NCBI GenBank assembly: GCA_940746715.1
Contig: CALNWN010000001.1
Coordinates: 496,001-560,000 of the forward strand
Length of the DNA: 64,000 nt
From: an uncultured Paraburkholderia sp.
GTDB taxonomy: Bacteria > Pseudomonadota > Gammaproteobacteria > Burkholderiales > Burkholderiaceae
Reading direction: 5' to 3'
Each line of letters starts with the position of its first letter. Within the stretch, counting starts at the first letter, position 1. The position numbers were made by a program, and so were the translations under genes. Positions 45,737 to 54,825 of the stretch are shown piece by piece. Under the pieces are notes generated by a model. It saw only the letters and a program-made list of their open reading frames with translations, was not told the DNA's origin and ran no database searches.

Positions 45737-46679
45737 TCAGTCGCGGTGCAGCTTGAAATCCACTTCGGCAGGACGCCCTTCGAGCGACAGCGCCGCGCGC
45801 GCCGTTCACTGTGACGGCGTCGAAGCAGGCGTGCATGCCGTCGACGCCCGTCATCTGCGCAACGTGCAAGCCCATGTGGGCGACCTCCAGCATGTCGCCG
45901 GAGCCGAGGCTGTACCACGGGTCCATCACGCAATCGTGACCGAACGCGACGTTGATGCCCGCCGCCATCATCTCCGGCACCCGCGTCATGCCGCGCCCGC
46001 TTCGGATACGTGTCGCTGCGCCCCTGCAACGTGATGTTGATGAGCGGATTGGCGATGGCCGACACGCCAGATTCGCGCATCAGCGGCAACAGCTTGCTCA
46101 CGTAGTAGTTGTCTGGTGCGCTCGAAATGCGGAATGCCGCCGACCACATCGACGCCCATTGCGATGGCGCGCTTGAGGTTCTCGAAAGCGCCGGGGCTGC
46201 GGAGCACGCCGTCTTGCGGAAAGGCCACGAGTTCCAGATGCAGATAGGGCGCCACGCGGCGCTTCACTTCGACGAGCGCCTCAACGGCCAGCAGGCGCGG
46301 ATCGCACACGTCGACGTGACTGCGGATTGCCAGGAGCCCGCGCGCCACCGCCCAGTCGCAGTAGTGCAGGGCGCGCTCGATCAGCGCCTCCTGCGTGAGC
46401 TGCGGCTTCAGTTCGCCCCATAGCGCAATGCCTTCGAGCAGCGTGCCCGACGCGTTCACGCGCGGCAAACCGTAGGAAAGCATCGCGTCCATATGGAAAT
46501 GCGGATCGACGAAGGGCGGCGTGACGAGCGAGCCGGCGGCGTCGATTTCCTCGCGCGGCGGCGGCGAGATGCGCCTCGACTGCGACGATGCGCCCTGCTT
46601 CGATGCCGATGTCCACCGGATGCCGGGTTTGCGGCGCGACGCGTGGCGGCAGCATTGCGCGGCGAATGATCAGATCCAT
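45737..46679 (-). pseudogene. Cytosine-deaminase-like amidohydrolase, multiply broken
   Basis: Related to CodA-type metal amidohydrolases. The readable pieces, in order, are MDLIIRRAMLPPRV at the start and MLSYGLPRVNASGTLLEGIALWGELK in another frame. Next come [13 protein letters not shown], then [32 protein letters not shown], then [30 protein letters not shown], and a last piece in a further frame ending EVDFKLHRD at 45737. About 65 residues expected between GGIPHFERT and DNYYVSK, including the metal-binding HCDES segment, are absent. A second gap follows VTVNGAR. At least four frame changes. The enzyme cannot function. Confidence 0.85.
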
Positions 46680-46889
46680 ATCTCGCTCCTTTTCTGTGGG
46701 CGTTCGCGCGTGGTGATTGACGATGATTCTATCGGCGTCAGAAACGCGGCGCGGCCTTTGTGCAAATGTGCCGGATGAATTCGAGATTCCCGTACTGGCC
46801 GGCAGCGCGAAATCCGTACCGGCAACTCGCGCCGCGGCACACCTATACTCGGCAAAGTCTCGCAGATTTGTTCATTCGGGAGCGTGCAG

Positions 46890-47586
46890 ATGAAAACGAT
46901 AGGTGTGATCGGCGGCATGAGCTGGGAGTCGTCCGTCGAGTACTACAAACTGCTCAACCGTCATGCGAAGGCGCGCCTCGGCGGACATCACAATGCGCGC
47001 AGCCTGATGCTGACCGTCGACTTTGCGCCGATCGAAGCCAATCAGCGCGCGGGCGACTGGCACGCGCTCGGCGAGCAGATGGCGGATGCAGCGCGCCAAC
47101 TGGAGCGCGGCGGCGCCGAACTGGTGATGCTCGCCACCAACACGATGCACCGCGCGTGTATGAATCCATTGAGCAGGCGATCCACGTGCCGTTCCTGCAT
47201 ATTGCGGATCCGACCGGCAGCGCGCTGCGCAAAGCGGGCGTCGAACGGGTCGGCCTGCTCGGCACCCGTTATACGATGGAGCAGACGTTTTACATGGGCC
47301 GGCTGCGCGAACGCTACGGCCTCGATACGCTCGTGCCCGACGAGGCCCAACGCGCCGACGTGCATCGCATCATTTACGACGAACTGTGCCACGGCAACGT
47401 GAAAAGCGAATCGCGTGCGGTGTATCAAACTGTGATCGAATCCCTGCGCGCGGTGCAGAGGCGGTGATTCTCGGCTGCACGGAAATTACATTGCTGATCA
47501 AGCCGGAAGATTCGGCGCTGCCCGTTTTCGATACCACGGCGCTGCATGCGCAAGCGGCTGTGGAATGGGCGGTTGCGAGTGAGTGA
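46890..47586 (+). pseudogene. Aspartate/glutamate racemase broken at two CG tracts
   Basis: The N-terminal piece MKTIGVIGGMSWESSVEYYKLL contains the first active-site region and runs to LATNTMHR. There the tract CGCGCG (47151-47156) has one CG too many. The middle piece (VYESIEQAIHVPFLHIADPT to VIESLRA) ends at a second CG tract (47446-47451), which appears one unit short. The last piece RGAEAVILGCTEITLL carries the second catalytic cysteine. Both changes fit dinucleotide slippage. If repaired, the protein would be about 231 residues, normal for the family. Confidence 0.82.
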
Positions 47587-47747
47587 GTCGGCAATGTGCA
47601 CTTCAGCGATGCGTGCCTTGCACGCGTGTACACGCGGTGCCGGCGGCAGGCTCACGCGACTCACCAACCGCTCCAACTCATGCGTGAACTGCTGTGCGCG
47701 TTGCTCAACGAAAGGCCCCGCCGATGCGGGGCGTTCAAGCTGCTCGG

Positions 47748-48077
47748 TCAACGCCAGATAGTGGCATAGAAGATCAGATAGAAAGAAACCGTACCTAAAG
47801 CGAGTAACAACGCCGTGCCGATTCGCCGTGCAGTGCTATTGGCGGTTCTAAATCCTGCAATTGCCCAAATGATGGTCGGCGCGAAGATGAACGCGGCGAT
47901 AAACGCATAGCCGAAGGCGGAGACGTCGCAATGCTCAATGTCCCAACAGCCGCGCCGACGCGTCATGAACATCGGCCACGATAGCCGCCGCGACAATCGA
48001 CTAATCCATAGTGCCGATTGCCACGACAACACCATGCCGACGCACATATAAGCGATTGACCACGCGACGCGCTTCAC
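47748..48077 (-). CDS. Small three-helix membrane protein coupled to the Tae4-like gene (candidate immunity)
   Basis: The GTG start at 48077 overlaps the tae4 stop (GTGA), implying coupled translation. The 109-residue product has three hydrophobic segments: VAWSIAYMCVGMVLSWQSAL, FGYAFIAAFIFAPTIIWAIA and TALLLALGTVSFYLIFYAT, separated by basic loops. No known family is recognised. In type VI cassettes the gene after an amidase usually encodes its immunity protein; known Tai4 proteins are periplasmic, not three-helix membrane proteins, so this would be a different type. Lower GC than flanks. Function is inferred from position only. Confidence 0.6.
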   Translation of the reverse strand: MKRVAWSIAYMCVGMVLSWQSALWISRLSRRLSWPMFMTRRRGCWDIEHCDVSAFGYAFIAAFIFAPTIIWAIAGFRTANSTARRIGTALLLALGTVSFYLIFYATIWR

Positions 48078-48675
48078 TTGATTTCCCAAAAGAGAATCTG
48101 TTTCGATTTGCCCAGGTCGGAGTACCACGCCGACGATATGCCAAGCGTGAAGCGCATAAATGTATCGACCGCACCACCGAAGCCTGGCGACGTCAGTTTG
48201 CTGCCGTTCCATAGATCAATATGGCCGCCGCTTGCACTGTCAGTGCTCTCGCCGTCGCGTGTCCAATATTGCGAGAACTGAACGATCCCGGTACGTCCCC
48301 TGATGCTATCTAGCCAGTACGGCCGATTATGTCTTCGGCTTGAGGCAGTCCTGCAAAAGGTTGCAGCTTGAGCCATTGTCCCATCTCATCGGCACGCGTT
48401 GCCGTTGCCTTACCGTCCAGAATGATGCGACCGATGCTCGGCTGGCTGGCAGAAGGTCGCACCAACTTTGATGAAAACGACTTCATGTCGATACCGACGC
48501 GATGGAGTGCAACGCTCATGCGAATGGCGCATTGATTCTTGTATGCGGGGTTGGCGTATGGGTTGCCGCCTGGATAGTTCGCCCAAAGCTCGGCAAACGA
48601 CACCGTCTTTATTGGTACTTCCTTGATCGAGTCCGGCGTGCTGTTCGTACGTACAAGGGTCTTTTTATTCGGCAT
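48074..48675 (-). pseudogene. Tae4-like type VI amidase effector with one-base frameshift
   Basis: Tae4 amidases cleave the peptide stems of peptidoglycan. The N-terminal 121 residues start MPNKKTLVRTNSTPDSIKE, contain VSFAELWANYPGG and the catalytic Cys49 in NQCAIRMSVALHR, and stop at a TAG after DIIGRTG. The C-terminal part (PYWLDSIRGRTGIVQFSQYW, then GGHIDLWNGSKLTS with the expected catalytic His) continues in the next frame. A missing C in GGCC (48321-48324) would restore a protein of about 200 residues. The ribosome site AGGAGGGG precedes the ATG, which overlaps the PAAR gene's end by 11 bases. Confidence 0.72.
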
Positions 48676-49610
48676 TGTTCCACCCCTCCTGGGTCAGGGC
48701 TTCTTCGCCCCAATAGACCGTATAGGAAGCGGCGGCGTCGGTGAACACGCGCGGCAACAGTCCGCGAGCATCAACGCGCCCGCTATGCACCGCGCCCGCC
48801 GATGTTTCGATGAAGTACGGATAGCCGACAATCGTGGAATGATCGCCAGTGGCCAGGACCTGTTCGTCATAACCCGCTGCGAATGCAGTACCGATTGATG
48901 CACCGGCAACGGCCTTACCCATCAATCGGGCCCGCGTCTTCCGCCGGAAATTTCATGTTCATGTTTCGCTGCGCGAAGAACACGGGCGGCGGCGTGCAAC
49001 CGCATATGTTGATATCGCCGCTTAGCGCCCATTGCTCGCCGTTTGGGCCGGTGCCCGGCCAACGCGGTCCTTGGGGCGCTATGTAACCCTCCTGTTTGCA
49101 CGCGTTGCACCATGTTTTCATGTAGAGAGTTGAAATCTGGACGCGCGGCGGAGGGTTCGAGCATGAAACGGAATCGAGTCCTTCCATAACCGTCGCTTCG
49201 CCGCCCCGATCCCCCATACCAAGGAATGAGCGAATCATGCGGCCTCGCCTATCAATACTAAGTTCATCGTCCGGGACGAAGACGGTTGATAAACGCGGTG
49301 CGCGATGAGAGCTATTGTTAATGGCATCGCCGTTCTCTGGCAGGCTACCGAGGACAGCGTAACGGTGCGTGGTATCGGACGGCATGCCGACGCCCGTCAT
49401 GATGCGTGCCCGGGTGCCGTCTTGATAGCGGACGGAATCATCGATACGCGCGGCCCGGCGATGAACGTCACTTATTTCCGACTCGCTCGCTACCTCCAGC
49501 AAGACGCCGCCGCGCAACGCCGCCCCGTGGTCACCCGATCGTCGCGGGCTGTGCGTGCAGCGACCGTTGCAAAATGCGAACAGCATCCCTTTTCGTTCTT
49601 GATCTGCCAT
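48665..49610 (-). pseudogene. PAAR-domain type VI spike protein, frameshifted
   Basis: PAAR proteins sharpen the VgrG spike and carry effectors. The 231-residue first part starts MADQERKGMLFAF and includes VRYQDGTRARIMTGVGM and GPNGEQWALSGDINICGC, a block typical of Burkholderia PAAR proteins. The frame ends at 48915, but the C-terminal domain (MGKAVAGASIGTAFAAG to VYWGEEALTQEGW) continues in the next frame to 48665, so one base is lost or gained near 48920. Near the start, 49525-49575 read in the alternate frame give ATVAARTARDDRVTTG, suggesting a compensated +1/-1 pair. It is the first gene of the effector cassette. Confidence 0.68.
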
Positions 49611-50308
49611 TCCGCGGTCTCCAGTGAGTAGGAAAAGCGACAGGCCGATGATCCAAGCGGCAGCCTGCGGCGGCTAAACGAAGCGTGGATGCCATCGTCG
49701 GTGGACCGTCAAGAGCCGGGGATATCAACCAATTCCGAAACAGGGCGCGGTCTATTCCACACGCATAGCCGCGTATGCAAGTCTGAGATTGCACAATTTC
49801 TGCTAGAGTCTGAGAGAGCCGTCGTCGTCCACACTGACAGGCACCGATGCACAGCGCAAGCCGCTCGTGCGCGTTGCCAGTTTGACCGCCTCTCGCCTTG
49901 GCCCGGTCATTCGTGGGTGGTTGCGTGTGCGCCGCGCTCGCTCGCGATCGTTGCTAATGCGCTGATGCGCATGAAAGAATCAGCGGTAAGCATGGTGGAC
50001 CGCTGCGGCGTAACGCAAAACGGTCATACTACGGATAGGTCACCGCTGTTGAATCAGCGGTTCCGAGTTGCATGACAACCCATTGCCCAGCTAATCGCCG
50101 AGGCATACCTGCGATTGGACGTAGGCGGATCGTGGCCGCAGAGACATTGGCGGGCTCAACAGATAGGCAACAAAAAACCCGCTCGTGGCGGGTTCAGTTT
50201 TTGTGCATGTCGGCATAACATGCCGCGGTGATTGTCCAAGGAGGCGCTAAGAACAATTCGGCGCAATCATCATGGAGACAGAAAACCGGCTACATGCGTT
50301 GCTATTAT
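49611..50308. other. Unassigned low-information region between the PAAR gene and tRNA-fMet
   Basis: About 700 bases. Frames on both strands are short or compositionally odd, and none resembles a known family. It may hold eroded remnants of island genes such as vgrG, but no motif is legible. It also contains the terminator at 50172-50202. Confidence 0.4.
50172..50202 (-). terminator. Terminator downstream of tRNA-fMet
   Basis: On the minus strand ACCCGC, the loop CACGA and GCGGGT are followed by a run of T (GGGTTTTTTG), about 105 bases after the tRNA 3' end. Confidence 0.8.
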
Positions 50309-50385
50309 TGGTTGCGGGGACAGGATTTGAACCTGTGACCTTCGGGTTATGAGCCCGACGAGCTGCCAGACTGCTCCACCCCGCG
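50309..50385 (-). tRNA. Initiator tRNA-fMet (CAT)
   Basis: A 77-base cloverleaf: acceptor CGCGGGG with 3' CCCCGCA-ACCA, anticodon loop CTCATAA and T-arm GGTTCAAATCC. The unpaired C1-A72 at the top of the acceptor stem and the three G-C pairs of the anticodon stem mark an initiator. ACCA is encoded. The type VI cargo cassette lies on its 3' side, the usual side for islands at tRNA genes, but no second copy of the tRNA end was seen. Confidence 0.97.
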
Positions 50386-50476
50386 TCAGAGAAAGGAGAT
50401 TGTATAGGGACGCGGAGAGAACGTCAAATAGCGCACGCAGAAATTTGGCTCGAAACAAGCGAACTCATACCTGCGC

Positions 50477-50765
50477 TCAGAGATCCTGAACCGTCGCGCC
50501 CTCGATCTTGCCGTCGATAATGTCCGCGCCGTACTGGCTCGCGCTGCGTTTTGCGACACCGAAATCGGCGAACGTGGCGGGGAGCACGAGACGAAACACG
50601 CGGCTTGCCGTCGAACCGCTGATCGCGCCCGGCCGACAAACGCGCACCGCCCACGTCATAGCCTTCCGCGTCACGTTTGTGTCCGTCGAATTTGTCGAAC
50701 GCCCGGGAGAAAACCAGCGGGTGTACTTCGAAGTCCTTATAAATAGCTGGATAGGTTCGAGCCAT
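50477..50765 (-). pseudogene. Small conserved hypothetical gene with one-base frameshift
   Basis: The start MARTYPAIYKDFEVHPLVFS reads to YDVG and then loses frame near 50647-50652, where CCGCCC appears to have one base too many. The continuation VRVCRPGAISGSTASRVFRL to GADIIDGKIEGATVQDL ends at 50477. Repaired, the product would be about 95 residues. No domain is recognised. It lies beside tRNA-fMet and is transcribed toward it. Confidence 0.6.
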
Positions 50766-50973
50766 GATGCCCTCCGCTGCACGCCTGTGCGAGTAGTAAG
50801 ACTGAGGTGAAAACCGCGGACAAACTGCGAGTGTCTTTCTCACTATACGCCGCGCACGGCGCACGTCGGCTTTTTATTTTCCGTCGGCCGTGCGTGCTTT
50901 GCCGCGCAAAAATCCTCGCTGGCGCCCACACTGGTAAGCTACGGCTCCTGCGCAATCAGCTCGAGAATTTCCC

Positions 50974-51753
50974 GTGAAAATCGCCACCTGGAACGTCAAC
51001 TCTCTCAAAGTCCGCCAGCAGCACGTCATCGACTGGCTCGAAACGAGCCGGACCGACGTGCTGTGCCTTCAGGAACTGAAGTTGCCCGACGAGAAGTTCC
51101 CGCGCGCCGAGCTGGAAGAGAAAGGCTACCGGAGCTGGTTCGCGGGCCAGAAGACGTACAACGGCGTCGGCATCCTCGTGCGCGAAGGGCTTTCCGTCGA
51201 CGAAGCCAGCGTCGTGCGAAACATTCCGGGCTTTGAAAACCTGCAGCAGCGCGTGGTCGCGGCGACCGTCGACGGCGTGCGCGTCATTTCCGCGTACTTC
51301 CCCAACGGCCAGGCGCCCGGCAGTGACAAGTTCGCGTACAAGCTGCGCTGGCTCGCCGCGCTGCACGACTGGGTCAGAAGCGAGATGGCGCTGTATCCGA
51401 AGCTCGCGCTGCTCGGCGACTACAACATCGCACCGGACGATCGGGACGTGCACGATCCGAAGGCATGGGAAGGCCAGAACCTGGTGTCGCCGGAAGAACG
51501 CGCCGAATTCGTGCGCTTGACGGAACTCGGTCTCGTCGACGCGTTCCGCCAGTTCGACCAGCCGGAAAAAATCTACTCGTGGTGGGACTACCGGATGATG
51601 GCGTTCCGCCGCAACGCGGGGCTGCGCATCGACCATATTCTGCTGTCGAAGCCGCTCGCCGAAACGTGCACGTCATGCGAAGTCGACAAGGTGCCGCGCA
51701 AGTGGGACCAACCGTCGGATCACGCGCCGGTGGTCGCGCAGATAGGCGCGTAA
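50974..51753 (+). CDS. xthA: Exodeoxyribonuclease III
   Basis: This Mg-dependent AP endonuclease and 3'-exonuclease acts in base-excision repair. The 259-residue product starts MKIATWNVNSLKVRQQHVIDW. It has CLQELKL (Glu34, metal), the catalytic block GDYNIAPDDRDVHDP, and SDHAPVV (Asp-His) at the C-terminus. No lesion. It converges with the chimeric gene at 51829. Confidence 0.96.
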   Translation: MKIATWNVNSLKVRQQHVIDWLETSRTDVLCLQELKLPDEKFPRAELEEKGYRSWFAGQKTYNGVGILVREGLSVDEASVVRNIPGFENLQQRVVAATVDGVRVISAYFPNGQAPGSDKFAYKLRWLAALHDWVRSEMALYPKLALLGDYNIAPDDRDVHDPKAWEGQNLVSPEERAEFVRLTELGLVDAFRQFDQPEKIYSWWDYRMMAFRRNAGLRIDHILLSKPLAETCTSCEVDKVPRKWDQPSDHAPVVAQIGA

Positions 51754-51828
51754 CGGCAGACAAGCGCAGCGCCCGGCGACCGGCCACACGCTCCTTTCAC
51801 CACCTCAAGCCAAAGCGCCCAGCGTTCC

Positions 51829-53002
51829 CTACAGGAACCCGAACACCATCGCGTCGTGCCCGGCCTGCTCCAGCTCGTCGGCGCCGCCGTGGCCGCCTTC
51901 GGTGTTCTCGCGATACCACACGTTGTCTACGCCGAACGCCTGCATGCGCGTCGCCATCTTGCGCGCATGGCCAGGATGCACGCGATCGTCGGCGGTCGAG
52001 GTCGTGAACAGCACCGGCGAATACTTCACGCCCGCCGATACGCGGTGATACGGCGAGTAAGCGGCGAGCACGCGCGCGTCGTCGGAATCGTCGGGATCGC
52101 CGTATTCGTCGATCCATGACGCGCCCGCATGCAGCAGGTGATAGCGGCTCATGTCGAGCAGCGGCACCTCGCAGACCACGGCGCCGAACAGCTCCGGGCG
52201 CTGCACCATGCACGCCGCCACCAGCAGGCCGCCGTTGCTGCCGCCCTGAATTCCGAGTTGCGCGGCGCTCGTCACGCCGCTCGCAACGAGCGCCTCGGCC
52301 ACTGCGATGAAATCGTCGAAGGCGCGCTGCCGGTGTTCGATTTGCGCCGCCGTATGCCAGCGCGTGCCGAACTCGCCGCCGCCGCGAATGTGCGCGACCA
52401 CATACACACCGCCGCGCTCGAGCCAGCCTATGCCCTGCCCCGTCAGATAGCTCGGCAGCAGCGGAATCGCGAAGCCGCCGTAGCCGGTCAGGAGGCACGG
52501 TCGCGCGGGCTGCGCGGCGGCCGCTTGGCCGGCTGAATCCATGCATGCAGCCGTTTGCGCGTCGCGTGGGCCGATCACCGTGTACGGCACACGCGTGCCG
52601 TCCGCGGAAACCGCATGGCCGCGCGTCACCGTAAAGCCCGTGGCGTCGAACTGCGTCGGCCAGCGGTCGAGCAACTCCCAGTCGTTGAGATCGTCGCGGG
52701 CAAGATCGGCGAGCCAGTACGCGGGCGGCCGCAGATAGTCGTCGGTATCGACGAACAGTTCGTCGGCATTCGAGAAGATGTCCGGCCACGCCATCTGCGT
52801 CAATTGCCTGCGCGAAAGCTCGAGCATCGACTCCGCCGACGGATTCGCAAACGCCACGCGCAGCGTGCGCTTCTCGAGGATCAGCACGACGGTCGGCAAG
52901 GCCTCGAAGCCCGGCAACAGTCCGGAGGAGACGAGCTGCGCGTCGTCCGACAGCGTGTCGACGTGCCCCTTTTCCCGCCTTGATCAGATTTTTTAGAACC
53001 AT
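51829..53002 (-). pseudogene. Chimera: 5' ntrB (PAS) fused in frame to 3' prolyl oligopeptidase
   Basis: The ATG at 53002 begins MVLKNLIKAGK, the NtrB (GlnL) N-terminus. A run of A (in CCCCTTTT on the plus strand, near 52966-52973) has apparently gained a base, so translation leaves the frame. In the next frame the NtrB PAS domain follows: LLPGFEALPTVVLILEKRTL, FANPSAESMLELSRRQL, then WPDIFSNADEL. At about 52755 it changes without a break into prolyl oligopeptidase: FVDTDDYLRPP, then GGSNGGLLVAA (Ser), DDRVHPGHARK (Asp) and EGGHGGADE (His). The NtrB kinase core, any ntrC and the peptidase propeller are gone. It lies downstream of glnA, where ntrB belongs. Confidence 0.85.
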
Positions 53003-53054
53003 CTTGCAGTCTGGCCGATAGGAGATGGTGGCAAACTACTGCGCCGGTCTAACG

Positions 53055-53080
53055 AAAAAGGGACGGCGCCGCCGTCCCTT
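53055..53080 (-). terminator. Terminator after glnA
   Basis: On the minus strand AAGGGACGGC and GCCGTCCCTT form a stem followed by TTT. A second hairpin (GCGCTTCGCC/GGCGAAGCGC, 53108-53135) stands between it and the glnA stop, so read-through into the ntrB remnant would be limited. Confidence 0.85.
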
Positions 53081-53144
53081 CGTGACCGATCGCGAGCGTC
53101 GGACAACGCGCTTCGCCGTTCGACAGGCGAAGCGCCATTGCCGC

Positions 53145-54560
53145 TTACAGCGAGTAGTACATTTCGAATTCGATCGGGTGCACCGACTGACGATAACGTT
53201 GCAGCTCGTTCGTCTTCAGTTCGATGTACGCGTCGAGCATCGAGTCTGTGAACACGCCGCCGCGCGTCAGGAATTCGCGGTCGCCGTCCAGCGCGTCGAG
53301 AGCCTGGTCGAGGCCGGCGCACACGGTCGGGATCTTTGCATCCTCTTCCGGCGGCAGGTCGTACAGGTTCTTGTCGGCGGCTTCGCCCGGGTGGATCTTG
53401 TTCTGCACGCCGTCCAGACCCGCCATCATCAGCGCGGAGAAGCACAGGTACGGATTCGCCATCGGATCCGGGAAGCGCGTTTCGATGCGGCGGCCCTTCG
53501 GGTTGCTCACTTGCGGAATGCGGATCGATGCCGAACGGTTGCGAGCCGAGTAAGCGAGCTTCACCGGTGCCTCGAAGTGCGGCACGAGGCGCTTGTACGA
53601 GTTCGTCGACGGGTTCGTGATCGCGTTCAGCGCGCGCGCATGCTTGATGATGCCGCCGATGTAGAACAGCGCGAATTCCGACAGACCTGCGTAGCCGTTG
53701 CCCGCGAACAGGTTCTGACCGTCCTTCCAGATCGACTGGTGAACGTGCATGCCCGAACCGTTATCGCCGACGATCGGCTTCGGCATGAACGTAGCCGTCT
53801 TGCCGTACGTGTGCGCGACGTTCTGGATAATGTACTTCATCTGCTGCAGCCAGTCGGCGCGTTGCACCAGCGTCGAGAACTTGGTGCCGATTTCGTTCTG
53901 GCCCTGGCCCGCGACTTCGTGGTGGTGCACTTCGACCGGAATGCCGATCTGCTCGAGCAGCAGACACATTTCCGAGCGGATGTCTTGGAACGTGTCGACC
54001 GGAGCGACCGGGAAGTAGCCGCCCTTCGTGCCCGGACGGTGGCCGGTGTTGCCGCCTTCGAATTCCTTCGACGACGACCACGGTGCTTCTTCCGAACCGA
54101 TCTTGACGAAGCAGCCCGACTGGTCCGTGTTCCACTGGACGGAGTCGAAAATGAAGAATTCCGGTTCCGGACCGAAGAAGCCCGTGTCGCCGAGGCCCGA
54201 GCTCTTCAGATAGGCTTCGGCGCGCTTGGCGAGCGAGCGCGGGTCGCGCTCATAGCCCTTGCCGTCCGCCGGTTCGACGACGTCGCAGGTCAGCACCAGA
54301 GTGGACTCTTCGTAGAACGGGTCGATGAAGGCCGTGTTCGCGTCCGGGACCAGCAACATGTCCGATGCTTCGATGCCCTTCCAGCCGGCAATCGAGGAAC
54401 CGTCAAACGCATGGCCGCTTTCGAACTTGTCTTCATCGAATGCCGACACCGGCACCGAAACGTGTTGCTCTTTGCCGCGCGTGTCGGTGAAACGGAAGTC
54501 GACAAACTGGACGTCTTCGTCTTTGACGAGTTGAACGACGTCGGCCACGGATTTACTCAT
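53145..54560 (-). CDS. glnA: Glutamine synthetase, type I
   Basis: It makes glutamine from glutamate, ammonia and ATP. The 471-residue product shows [17 protein letters not shown] (the latch/Asp region), the catalytic blocks [27 protein letters not shown] and [17 protein letters not shown], and the adenylylation site [10 protein letters not shown] (Tyr near 400). Length is normal and no lesion is present. Upstream is a sigma-54 promoter with an NtrC-type site. Confidence 0.98.
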   Translation of the reverse strand: MSKSVADVVQLVKDEDVQFVDFRFTDTRGKEQHVSVPVSAFDEDKFESGHAFDGSSIAGWKGIEASDMLLVPDANTAFIDPFYEESTLVLTCDVVEPADGKGYERDPRSLAKRAEAYLKSSGLGDTGFFGPEPEFFIFDSVQWNTDQSGCFVKIGSEEAPWSSSKEFEGGNTGHRPGTKGGYFPVAPVDTFQDIRSEMCLLLEQIGIPVEVHHHEVAGQGQNEIGTKFSTLVQRADWLQQMKYIIQNVAHTYGKTATFMPKPIVGDNGSGMHVHQSIWKDGQNLFAGNGYAGLSEFALFYIGGIIKHARALNAITNPSTNSYKRLVPHFEAPVKLAYSARNRSASIRIPQVSNPKGRRIETRFPDPMANPYLCFSALMMAGLDGVQNKIHPGEAADKNLYDLPPEEDAKIPTVCAGLDQALDALDGDREFLTRGGVFTDSMLDAYIELKTNELQRYRQSVHPIEFEMYYSL

Positions 54561-54694
54561 AACCTATCTCCTGATTAACGAATTCGGCGGATTCAGCCGC
54601 CGCCCAATCTAGCTGACCCGTCCCGGCGCGTCCACCCTCAATTGTGAAGAGCGAATGTGAAAATTAGCCGTCGCAGATCGATCGGCGCTAATAA

Positions 54695-54710
54695 AGCAGA
54701 AACTGTGCCA
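54695..54710 (-). promoter_or_regulatory. Sigma-54 (-24/-12) promoter of glnA
   Basis: On the minus strand TGGCACAGTTTCTGCT has GG and GC separated by exactly ten bases and the TGGCAC -24 block, 135 bases before the glnA start. This is the nitrogen-regulated promoter type expected for glnA. Confidence 0.8.
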
Positions 54711-54808
54711 TGTATGCGCCAACACGACGCGCAGGCAGGCGGCGCGCGCGTCGGCGGGGAATCCGCGCACCGAACGGCATGCAACCCTTAAATCGGCGGC
54801 ACCGTGTT

Positions 54809-54825
54809 CGCACCAGAATGGGGCG
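54809..54825. promoter_or_regulatory. NtrC-type enhancer site
   Basis: CGCACCAGAATGGGGCG matches the known NtrC palindrome TGCACCA-N3-TGGTGCA at most positions and lies about 100 bases upstream of the -24 element, a typical enhancer distance. The remaining glnA upstream region to 54996 has no gene. Confidence 0.65.

Noticed and set aside
49689-50075. 128-residue frame upstream of tRNA-fMet
   Set aside because: No ribosome site, no family resemblance, and irregular composition; kept only as part of an unassigned region.
50309-50385. Duplicated tRNA end as an attachment site of an island
   Set aside because: I looked for a second copy of the tRNA 3' end in the adjacent region and found none, so integration at this tRNA is only a suggestion from position.
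53025-54578. 517-residue open frame antisense to glnA
   Set aside because: The glnA frame is unquestionable; the antisense frame is Arg/Val/Asp-rich and is produced by high-GC codon bias.
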